64,000 nucleotides of DNA, from assembly GCF_900109365.1 (NCBI RefSeq), contig NZ_FNZR01000006.1:186001-250000 (forward strand). The letters run 5' to 3'. This DNA is from Parapedobacter koreensis (lineage in GTDB: Bacteria > Bacteroidota > Bacteroidia > Sphingobacteriales > Sphingobacteriaceae). Below the pieces are notes generated by a model that was given only the letters and a program-made list of their open reading frames with translations, did no database searches and was not told the origin of the DNA. Of this stretch, positions 52,449-60,461 are shown one piece after another (positions within the stretch are counted from its first letter, which is position 1; every line of letters starts with the position of its first letter). Position numbers and translations under genes: made by a program.

Positions 52449-54842
52449 TCATTCATCTCGTAGGCTGTCGATCGGATTGGCCAACGCGGCTTTAATAGCC
52501 TGCACACCTACGGTAACCAAAGCAATCATCAAGGCTACCACGCCTGCTAACGCAAACACCCACCATTGGATGTCAATCCGGTAAGCGAAGTCTTCCAGCC
52601 ACTTATTCATGGCCCACCAGGCAATGGGAGAGGCCACGAGCAGAGCTATGCCCACCAGTTTGACATAGTCTAAGGAAAACATGCGGACGATACCCGTTAC
52701 CGATGCCCCCAGTACCTTACGGATTCCGATTTCTTTCACACGTTGCTCCGTGGCATGCACCACCAACCCGAAAACGCCAAGTGCAGCGAGGAGTAAGGTC
52801 AATGCACTGAAAAAGGTAAACAATTGTCCCTGTTTGGTTTCTTTTTCATATTGCCCCTTAACCAAATCATCTACCCATTCCATGTTTAAAGGCTTGCCAG
52901 CATGGAATTGCTGCCACAATTCGTTAACGGATTTTATGACTTGGGACTCTTTGCCTTGTTGTACTTTAATCAGTATATTGGCGTATTGCAAGATGTCTTC
53001 GGCTATGACCACCGTCGGGACGATGGGATTACGTAAGGAGATACTATGAAAATCATCAATGATGCCCACGGGAATGATGGAAAGCTCCTCAATGGGCCGC
53101 CCCAGTTCAGTCACGCCAAACAGTTTTGCCGTGCTGGCCGTTAGCAATGCATTTTTAGGTTGGTTTTCATCTTCGATATCATGAGACTCAAAAAGCCTGC
53201 CATCCCTTATTCGGAAGCCCAATAGATCGGGTAGATGGGTGTCGCCAGCGATGAAGCTGACCATTACCTTTTCACCTGATTTATTGGGATGTTCCACAGA
53301 CTTGGCCATATGCCCTGTACCTCTTGTGGGGGCCCACGCTGCTACGCTCACGCGTTGAACACCGGCCAGTTGTTCAAGTTCGTTTTTGAGGGCTGACCGG
53401 TTGTTTCCAAGTGCAAATTGCGGAATATTTAGCACCCGATCCGTATCGAATCCCACATCTTTTTTTTCCATGTATTGCACTTGCCGCCAGACAGTAATCA
53501 TTCCAATCAGCACCAGCAACGCAACGCCAAATTGTAAAGTTACCAGCATATGGCGTATCCATGCCCCCGCTAAGGAGGTTGTATTCCCTATGCGGTTTTT
53601 CAGAGCATTGGTGGTGTTAAAACCCGAAAGCATCCATGCGGGATAAGTTCCAGTAACCACACTAAGCATAAGAATTGTGGATAAGAAAATGAGGAAAAGC
53701 GAAAGGTTGCCCAATAACTTGAGTGTGAGTGTATGCCCAAGAAAAACCTCCAGTGGGCCGAGTGACAAAACATATAAGCCACTTGCTAACAAAGCTGATA
53801 GGACAAAGAACATCAGTGACTCGGTGAGATATTGTATTAATAATTGCCTCCTTCCAGCCCCAAGGACCTTGCGTACACCGGTTTCCTTTAATCGCCGCAC
53901 CGCCCGGGCAACACTGAGATTGACAAAATTGATGCAGGCGATAAACAGCAATAATCCCGCTACGACCGAAAAAATATAAATATTGCTGAGATTGCCACTG
54001 ACACGTTGGTAGGAAGAGTAAGGAGTAAGGTATACTTCCTGTATAGGTTGGAATTCATACACTGGAATCCGCTTTTTAGTATCTTCTGAGGCTTCCGTCA
54101 GAAATTCCCGATACCATCGGTTTGCTTTCGTGGCAAAGGCCACCATATCGGTGTTCGGCTTCATGAGCAACAGCTGTTCGTCATAATATCCCCAGCCCTC
54201 TCTGCTCAATTCATGGCTGGATGGCATGGCTACCTGTATGGCTTCAGCACGGAGGTAGGTGTTTTGTGGCAAATCGGCCATCACCCCAGTAATGAGATAA
54301 GGAGTAGCTTCTTCGCTGTAGGCTGATACGCTGTACATTATTTTGCCAACAGGACTCTCGTTTGAAAAATGCTTTTTCCGAAAGCTTTCGGAGATGACGA
54401 GATTATTTTGCCCAGCAACATAGTGTTTGGGTGTGCCGTCAATAATGTCGATATCGAGTAATTTCCAAATATTGGTGTCGGCGTAAATTGCATCCAACTG
54501 GATAGCTGTTTCATCCGTCTTATCCTTTCGCATCCAGCGTTCTATAGCGTACACAGTTGCTGCTGCTTCCACGTCAGGGAAGTTAGCTTTAAAGGTGTTG
54601 CCCAAATTTGCATAGACCGAAGGGTTCTTACCCGCTAGGCCAGCAGTCGTATCGGATGTGATGATGCGGTATAGCTCATTTTTATGCGACCAAAACTTGT
54701 CATAAGAAAGGTCATCCAGCACCACCGTGCCCACCAACATACAGGCGCACAGCCCGATAGTAAGCCCAAGGATGTTGATAGTGGCGTAAGTCTTGTCCTT
54801 GACCATCGTACGCCAGGCGGTTTTAAGGTGGGTTTTTAGCAT
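52449..54842 (-). CDS. ABC transporter permease, MacB/FtsX type
   Basis: 797 residues from ATG 54842 (MLKTHLKTAWRTMVKDKTYA). The frame is open 29 codons further upstream, but that part is spacer repeat sequence. Coupling motifs are RLKETGVRKVLGAG and QRVKEIGIRKVLGAS, the second followed by VTGIVRMFSLDYVKLVGIAL. It ends NPIDSLRDE. It belongs to the 34931/39952 subgroup by its N-terminal part but has a partly different last block (TVGVQAIKAALANP), so its halves have separate histories. Confidence 0.94.
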   Translation of the reverse strand: MLKTHLKTAWRTMVKDKTYATINILGLTIGLCACMLVGTVVLDDLSYDKFWSHKNELYRIITSDTTAGLAGKNPSVYANLGNTFKANFPDVEAAATVYAIERWMRKDKTDETAIQLDAIYADTNIWKLLDIDIIDGTPKHYVAGQNNLVISESFRKKHFSNESPVGKIMYSVSAYSEEATPYLITGVMADLPQNTYLRAEAIQVAMPSSHELSREGWGYYDEQLLLMKPNTDMVAFATKANRWYREFLTEASEDTKKRIPVYEFQPIQEVYLTPYSSYQRVSGNLSNIYIFSVVAGLLLFIACINFVNLSVARAVRRLKETGVRKVLGAGRRQLLIQYLTESLMFFVLSALLASGLYVLSLGPLEVFLGHTLTLKLLGNLSLFLIFLSTILMLSVVTGTYPAWMLSGFNTTNALKNRIGNTTSLAGAWIRHMLVTLQFGVALLVLIGMITVWRQVQYMEKKDVGFDTDRVLNIPQFALGNNRSALKNELEQLAGVQRVSVAAWAPTRGTGHMAKSVEHPNKSGEKVMVSFIAGDTHLPDLLGFRIRDGRLFESHDIEDENQPKNALLTASTAKLFGVTELGRPIEELSIIPVGIIDDFHSISLRNPIVPTVVIAEDILQYANILIKVQQGKESQVIKSVNELWQQFHAGKPLNMEWVDDLVKGQYEKETKQGQLFTFFSALTLLLAALGVFGLVVHATEQRVKEIGIRKVLGASVTGIVRMFSLDYVKLVGIALLVASPIAWWAMNKWLEDFAYRIDIQWWVFALAGVVALMIALVTVGVQAIKAALANPIDSLRDE

Positions 54843-54957
54843 TTTTTTAGATGTTAGACAACAGATATTAGACACTGGACTTGCTGACTCCGGACTTGCG
54901 GACTTCGCCTCCGGACCAAAATTACTCATTCCCCAACTTTCCTTTTCCTTCCATCGC

Positions 54958-55036
54958 TTTTACGTTGGCTGCGGACACGACCTTGGAGACGTCAGCGAAG
55001 CGCCACGGATCCAGACGTGGAGCAGTGAACCTAAAG
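54958..55036. repeat. 79-bp hairpin element, copy 1
   Basis: Shares the core ACACGACCTTGGAGACGTCA and ACGGATCCAGACGTGGAGCA with five other copies. The outer stem has decayed (TTTACGTTGGCTGC against GCAGTGAACCTAAA). It lies 120 bp from copy 2. Confidence 0.8.
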
Positions 55037-55077
55037 CCTACTTCACTCCCTCCAAACTTTCCCTTCCTCATCATGGT

Positions 55078-55156
55078 TTTTACGTCCGCTGCAGACACGA
55101 CCTTGGAGACGTCAGCGAAGCGCTACGGATCCAGACGTGGAGCAGCGGACGTAAAA
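55078..55156. repeat. 79-bp hairpin element, copy 2
   Basis: The stem is 15 bp and perfect: 55078-55092 (TTTACGTCCGCTGC) pairs with 55142-55156. The loop is about 49 bases and carries the conserved core. It lies directly after the stop codon of the permease ending at 55163. Confidence 0.85.
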
Positions 55157-55162
55157 GCCACC

Positions 55163-57559
55163 TCACTCATCCCGCAGGCTATTCACCGGGTTAGCCACCG
55201 CAGCGCGGATGGCCTGTCCGCTCACGGTGAGCAGTGCAAGGGTTACCGCCCCGAGCCCAGCCACGGCAAACATCCACCACTGGATGTCTATGCGGTAAGC
55301 GTAGTCCTCCAACCATTTACTCGTGGCCCACCATGCAATGGGCGAGGCAATCACCACGGCAATCACCACCAGCATCACAAATTCCTTGGAGAAGAGGGCC
55401 AGGATATTGGATATCGAGGCTCCCAATACTTTGCGGATGCCGATTTCCTTGGTGCGCTGGTAAGCCATCAGTGTAGCCAATCCAAACAGGCCGAGACAGC
55501 TGATGAAGATGGCCACCCCGGTCGTGTAGTTGATGATTTTGGCCATGCGGTGTTCCTGCGTGTACATGCGTTCGATGACCTCATCGTAAAAACGATAGGC
55601 AAAGGGCGTCTCGGGATAGATGGCCTTCCAGTCATCGGCAAAACGCTCAATGGTCGAAGCCCACCTTTTCGAGGCGGAGGCGTGCAGCTTGATGGTAATC
55701 GTTGAAGCATTTTCCGGAATACCCATCCTGATTTGCAACGGCCGGTTTTCCATTTTGAAGTTGAATACGTGGAAATCCCCCACCACACCTACGATGACTT
55801 GCTCGTCCTCCGCTTCACCGATCAGTTTACCGAGCGCCTCTTCCGCCGAGCCAAATCCAAAGGCTTTCACCGCTGTTTCATTCAGCATGATTTCGCTGCT
55901 TTGCTGCCCTGCGAAAGGCTGGCGTCCGGCCAGCAGCTTTACTTCGTATAGGTTCATCCAGTTTTCATCGATGTTTTTTACGAGGAGGTCGGCACGGATA
56001 ATCCCCGAAGGTCCATTATACTCGACGGGATGGGAAAACACACCCGCTCCAAGGGGAATTTCGCCTATCGATACGCCCGCTACTTCGGGGTGTTTCAATA
56101 AGGCTTGCTGCAAGACCTGTTGCCTGCTTAGCGCCATGTCGTTTTTTTGTCTGGTATCGGTGATGTCCAGGGTGATAATGGCATCTTTGTTGAATCCCAA
56201 ATCCTTATGTAGGGTATAGCGGAGCTGGAGGCCTACAATGAGGGCACCGATTATGAAAATCTGCGCGATGACGAACTGGAAGACAATTAGCATTCGCCGG
56301 AACACCAGTCCGCCGCCCTGTTGCCGATGGTCTACCTGCCCTTTCATCATTTTTACCGTATTTACCTTGGTGAGCAACCAACTGGGATAGATGCTTGATA
56401 GGCCGGTGATAACCAATATGAGGGCTGTCAAGAACAACGCGATACCTGAATAGTCGTAATAGCCAGACAACCCATCGGGGAAATAATCGGCAAACAGGCG
56501 GATGATTAACCCGTGTAGAAGAAAAGCAAGCAAAAGGGCCAGAAAGGTAATGCATAGTGTCTCGCCCATGAAACGCAGCACCAGCTGGCGCGACCGGCTG
56601 CCCAACGTTTTCCGTATCCCGATTTCCCGGGTGCGCTGAGGCAATATGGCCGTGCTGAGATTTACATAATTAATAATGGCCAGTAGGAGTAAGAAAGCAG
56701 CGATACCGGCTAAGCCGTAAAGGACGTTTTTATTGGCCGTACGGTGGTGCGGACTGTAATAGTCTGACACAAAATGCCTTTCGGCCACAGGGATGAAGGT
56801 GTACGAGTAGCTGGATTGGAAACGCTCGAAATAATCGGCGTTCCGTTTTGTGTTGATGGCGTTGATTTGGGACAGTACATTGGCCTGCGAGGTGCCGGGG
56901 TGTAATTTCAGGAAAAGTAAGCAGTTATTTCGCCATCCGAACTCCAGGTCGCTGGGCCATTCGCTTTCGGTAATCCGGAAAAACTCCTGTGCATCAAACG
57001 AGGTGTTGCCCGCCAGATTTTCCACCACGCCCGAGATGGTCATGGTTATTGTATCGCGGTAAGTGATGGTTTTTCCCATCAACTCCGAGGGTTGCAACCC
57101 AGGATAGTGATATTCGGCACGGCTTTGGGTCAGCACCACATCATGCGGCCCTCGGAGGGCCGTGGCCGGACTACCGGCCAGCCATCGGTAAGGTACCATG
57201 TCGAAATAGGAGGGAAGTACCGCTACTTGGTCCTTGAAGGCATCGCTTTTCCCGTAGTCCCTGTAGTACATGGGGATGATGGCTTCCACGCCTGTCACCT
57301 CGTTTTCGATGATCGGTGCGAGACCCATGGCTACAGCAGTGACGCCACTTTCCTGGCTATGGGAGCGTTGTTTCACGGCCAGTTGCACATAGTCGTTTAG
57401 GTTGGGCAACCCCTGGTCGTAGCTCAACTCGTAAGTCACCAACCGGTAGACGACGAAACTGGCGCAGAGGCCAATGCTCAATCCGAGGATATTCAGCGCG
57501 GTAAACAAGCGATTTCGCCACAGGTGCCGCAAAGTGGTTTTTAAGTAGCTCCCAATCAT
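55163..57559 (-). CDS. ABC transporter permease, MacB/FtsX type
   Basis: 798 residues. The start is MIGSYLKTTLRHLWRNRLFT. Coupling motifs are RTREIGIRKTLGSR and QRTKEIGIRKVLGAS, the second followed by ISNILALFSKEFVMLVVIAV. It ends VNSLRDE. The first periplasmic part (YDQGLPNLNDYVQLAVKQRS) is again unique. It is followed after the stop by hairpin-element copies 2 and 1 and preceded by copy 3 in the upstream spacer. Confidence 0.95.
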   Translation of the reverse strand: MIGSYLKTTLRHLWRNRLFTALNILGLSIGLCASFVVYRLVTYELSYDQGLPNLNDYVQLAVKQRSHSQESGVTAVAMGLAPIIENEVTGVEAIIPMYYRDYGKSDAFKDQVAVLPSYFDMVPYRWLAGSPATALRGPHDVVLTQSRAEYHYPGLQPSELMGKTITYRDTITMTISGVVENLAGNTSFDAQEFFRITESEWPSDLEFGWRNNCLLFLKLHPGTSQANVLSQINAINTKRNADYFERFQSSYSYTFIPVAERHFVSDYYSPHHRTANKNVLYGLAGIAAFLLLLAIINYVNLSTAILPQRTREIGIRKTLGSRSRQLVLRFMGETLCITFLALLLAFLLHGLIIRLFADYFPDGLSGYYDYSGIALFLTALILVITGLSSIYPSWLLTKVNTVKMMKGQVDHRQQGGGLVFRRMLIVFQFVIAQIFIIGALIVGLQLRYTLHKDLGFNKDAIITLDITDTRQKNDMALSRQQVLQQALLKHPEVAGVSIGEIPLGAGVFSHPVEYNGPSGIIRADLLVKNIDENWMNLYEVKLLAGRQPFAGQQSSEIMLNETAVKAFGFGSAEEALGKLIGEAEDEQVIVGVVGDFHVFNFKMENRPLQIRMGIPENASTITIKLHASASKRWASTIERFADDWKAIYPETPFAYRFYDEVIERMYTQEHRMAKIINYTTGVAIFISCLGLFGLATLMAYQRTKEIGIRKVLGASISNILALFSKEFVMLVVIAVVIASPIAWWATSKWLEDYAYRIDIQWWMFAVAGLGAVTLALLTVSGQAIRAAVANPVNSLRDE

Positions 57560-57601
57560 TTTTAGACAATATACATTAGACTTTTTGAATGCACCATCGC
57601 T

Positions 57602-57679
57602 TTTACGTCCGTTGCAGACACGACCTTGGAGACGTCAGCGAAGCGCCACGGATCCAGACGTGGAGCAGCGGACATAAAA
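57602..57679. repeat. 78-bp hairpin element, copy 3
   Basis: Core identical to copy 1; outer stem TTTACGTCCGTTGC against GCAGCGGACATAAA has two mismatched pairs. It lies seven bases after the stop of the permease ending at 57686. Confidence 0.8.
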
Positions 57680-57685
57680 CCTACT

Positions 57686-60055
57686 TCACTCATCTCTCAA
57701 TGACTCCACCGGATTAGCCACGGCCGCCTTGATCGCCTGATAGCTTACGGTTAGGATCGCGATGACAATAGCAATTAAACTTCCGAGAATAAACGTAAGC
57801 GCACTTAATTCTACCTTATAAGCGAAATTAGCCAACCATTGTTGCATGAGATAAAGGGCGATGGGACAAGCAATCAAGATGGCTATACATACAAGCAATA
57901 CAAAATTTTTACCCAATAGTCGGACAATACTGAAGATGCTGGCCCCCAATACCTTTCGGATTCCAATTTCTTTGATGCGTGTTTGCGCCGCATGCGTTGC
58001 CAAGGCAAATAAACCGAGTGCCGATATGAATATCGCTATACCCGAAAAGATATTGAACAATAAACCTGTCCGTTTTTCAGCCTTGTATAGATTATCGAAC
58101 TGCGCATCGATGAACGTATAGCTGAAAGGTGTATCCGATGGATAGCGATTATATATCGCCTCCAGCGCGTTGATGGCTTGTTGCGCTTGGGCAGTCGTCG
58201 TTTTAACGTACAAGGTGCCTGCTCCCCAACGTGTCCAGAACACCATCGGACCTATTTTCTCTCTGACGGATTTAAAATGGAAATCTTCCACCACACCGAT
58301 GATTTGACCGGGGACATTGTGAAAGCTCATTTGGGCACCTACATATGGCGGTTTCAAGCCCATCTCTTTTGCCAGGGTTTCATTGATGATGTAGTGTGAA
58401 GAATCTGCTGGCAGGCCACTGAAATTCGAGCCTTCAAGGAAAGGAATATCCATCAGTGGAAGAAAGTCCTTATCGATGGTAGCTTGGGATACGACCAAGG
58501 GGTTGTCTTTCGATTTGCCCGGCCATTCGATATCACTGGTAGAATGAAAGTAGTCGATCAGGTTCCAGATCCCCGATAGCGATACACCCTGTATCGCCGG
58601 ATTACTCGTCAGTTCTGCACGGATGGCATCCATGTGGTTGTATGCCTCTCCCGGCAGACCGAGGGTCAGGACATGGTCTTTATCATATCCAAGATTGATT
58701 TGCCGGATGAATTCAAGCTGGTTCCTGATGACCAGCGTACATACCATGAGCGTAACCGCGATGGTAAACTGGAAAACGACCAGCACTTTTCGCAATGTGT
58801 TGGAAGAGATCCGTCTGGTGGTTTTCCCCTTTAGCGATTCAACCGGGTTGAAAGCGGAGAGCTGGAGCGCCGGATAAATGCTGGATAGACACAGCGTCAC
58901 GAAGACAGCTGCACCGATATACTTCCATAAGGCACCATTGCTGAGCGAATAATGCAGGGATTTCTGGGCGATTTCGCTATATCCGGGTGCCAACAAAAAG
59001 ATAAGACCTAGTGCAATAAGTAACGAGAGGACAAACACAACGACTGTTTCCAGGACAAACTGCATGAAGAGCGCCGACCTGCTGGCACCGATGACCTTAC
59101 GTATGCTCACTTCTTTTGCCCGGTCTATGGCTCTTGCCGTGCTGAGATTAACGTAGTTCACCGCCCCGATGATCAATAAAAGTGCTGCGATTGCCCCGAA
59201 AATCTGCACCATCCAAAGCCCGGCTTTGTTCCCGTCAGCAGCAATTAAGTGTACGATTTCCAGCGGAGCCAACATAAAAGCCGTGGAGTTCTCGCCGTTG
59301 CGGGCCTCGGTGTACGACGCGGTGATGGATTTACCAATGGCAAGCGGGTCGTTATTGGGTTGCGCCTTGATGTAGGTTTGAAAACTGTAGTTACCCAAAT
59401 CCTCATCGATGGTTTTCCATTGGCCGTTGCCGCCCCATTTGGTAAAGCGCTGGGCATGGTATCCCAACGGGGCGACGACATCAAATTGGATAGAAGAATT
59501 CGCCGGCACATCTTTTAAAATACCGACAACAGCAAAGAGGTCTTCGCCGTATCGGAAAGTTTTACCGATTGCCTGTTGGCTGCTGAAAAGTTTCTCCGCA
59601 GTGGATTCAGTGATCAATGCGTTGGTAGGATTCGTTTGAAAATGGACAAGTGAACCTTCGAGCAACGGAAAGTTAAACATATCGAAGAAGTTGCTGTCTA
59701 CGTAGGAAATTTTAATCCCGGTAACCGGACGCTTAAGGGCATCGTTGACCACCGTCGAATAATTGTCCTGTGAAACGCGCGTGGCCAGCTCCACCTGAGG
59801 CGCGTTTTGTGCAAATCTCGCGATAGGTCCGGGAGAACTTGTCCATATCGATCCGTTCGTTTCTGGATTGAGATGCGAATTTACGGTATAGAGTTGTTCA
59901 TAATCAGGGTGGAATTTGTCAAAACTACCTTCATCCTGTACCCACAAAATAATCAATATCGACGTAGCAAGGCTGATGGATAACCCTAAGATATTGACCA
60001 CGGTGTAGAATTTTTTCTTCGTTAAACTCCTTAATACTGTTTTTAGCCTGTTCAT
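57686..60055 (-). CDS. ABC transporter permease, MacB/FtsX type
   Basis: 789 residues. The start is MNRLKTVLRSLTKKKFYTVV. Coupling motifs are RAKEVSIRKVIGAS and TRIKEIGIRKVLGAS, the second followed by IFSIVRLLGKNFVLLVCIAI. The last block (VELSALTFILGSLIAIVIAI) differs from the common type but ends AAVANPVESLRDE. Its N-terminal half (LATSILIILWVQDEGSFDKF) is closest to the gene at 30002. Confidence 0.95.
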   Translation of the reverse strand: MNRLKTVLRSLTKKKFYTVVNILGLSISLATSILIILWVQDEGSFDKFHPDYEQLYTVNSHLNPETNGSIWTSSPGPIARFAQNAPQVELATRVSQDNYSTVVNDALKRPVTGIKISYVDSNFFDMFNFPLLEGSLVHFQTNPTNALITESTAEKLFSSQQAIGKTFRYGEDLFAVVGILKDVPANSSIQFDVVAPLGYHAQRFTKWGGNGQWKTIDEDLGNYSFQTYIKAQPNNDPLAIGKSITASYTEARNGENSTAFMLAPLEIVHLIAADGNKAGLWMVQIFGAIAALLLIIGAVNYVNLSTARAIDRAKEVSIRKVIGASRSALFMQFVLETVVVFVLSLLIALGLIFLLAPGYSEIAQKSLHYSLSNGALWKYIGAAVFVTLCLSSIYPALQLSAFNPVESLKGKTTRRISSNTLRKVLVVFQFTIAVTLMVCTLVIRNQLEFIRQINLGYDKDHVLTLGLPGEAYNHMDAIRAELTSNPAIQGVSLSGIWNLIDYFHSTSDIEWPGKSKDNPLVVSQATIDKDFLPLMDIPFLEGSNFSGLPADSSHYIINETLAKEMGLKPPYVGAQMSFHNVPGQIIGVVEDFHFKSVREKIGPMVFWTRWGAGTLYVKTTTAQAQQAINALEAIYNRYPSDTPFSYTFIDAQFDNLYKAEKRTGLLFNIFSGIAIFISALGLFALATHAAQTRIKEIGIRKVLGASIFSIVRLLGKNFVLLVCIAILIACPIALYLMQQWLANFAYKVELSALTFILGSLIAIVIAILTVSYQAIKAAVANPVESLRDE

Positions 60056-60106
60056 ATCCTATTTTTTATGATTTAAACCGTACCCGCTTTACAAATATAA
60101 AATCCG

Positions 60107-60457
60107 CTCGTCCCGCAAATTCATCCTTCCCCAAAATGGCTTTACGTTCACTGTAGACACGACCTAGGAGACGTCAGCGAAGCGCTACGGATCCAGACGT
60201 GGAGCAGCGGACTAAAACATCCCTTACTCCTCCCGCAAATTCATCCTTCCCCACAATGACTTACGTTCGCTGCAGACACGACCTAGGAGACGTCAGCGAA
60301 GCGCTACGGATCCAGACGTGGAGCAGCGAACTAAAACATCCCTTACTCCTCCCGCAAATTCATCCTTCCCCACAATGGCTTACGTTCGCTGCAGACACGA
60401 CCTAGGAGACGTTAGCGAAGCGCTACGGATCCAGACGTGGAGCAGCGAACGTAAGCC
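60107..60457. repeat. Three tandem 119-bp units, each a hairpin element plus a permease-tail fragment
   Basis: The hairpin elements are at 60141-60217, 60260-60336 and 60377-60457; the core GACCTAGGAG recurs at 60161, 60280 and 60399, exactly 119 bases apart. Each unit also has CTCGTCCCGCAAATTCATCC or CTCCTCCCGCAAATTCATCC, which on the minus strand reads as the codons N-L-R-(D/E)-E, the last two with a stop (60224-60244 and 60343-60363), i.e. the end of the adjacent permease gene. The last unit's stem (60377-60392 with 60442-60457) is a perfect 16 bp. Confidence 0.88.
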
Positions 60458-60461
60458 TACC

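Noticed and set aside
60107-60457. Possible CRISPR array because of regular tandem spacing
   Set aside because: The whole 119-bp unit is repeated, with no unique spacers, and no cas genes are nearby.
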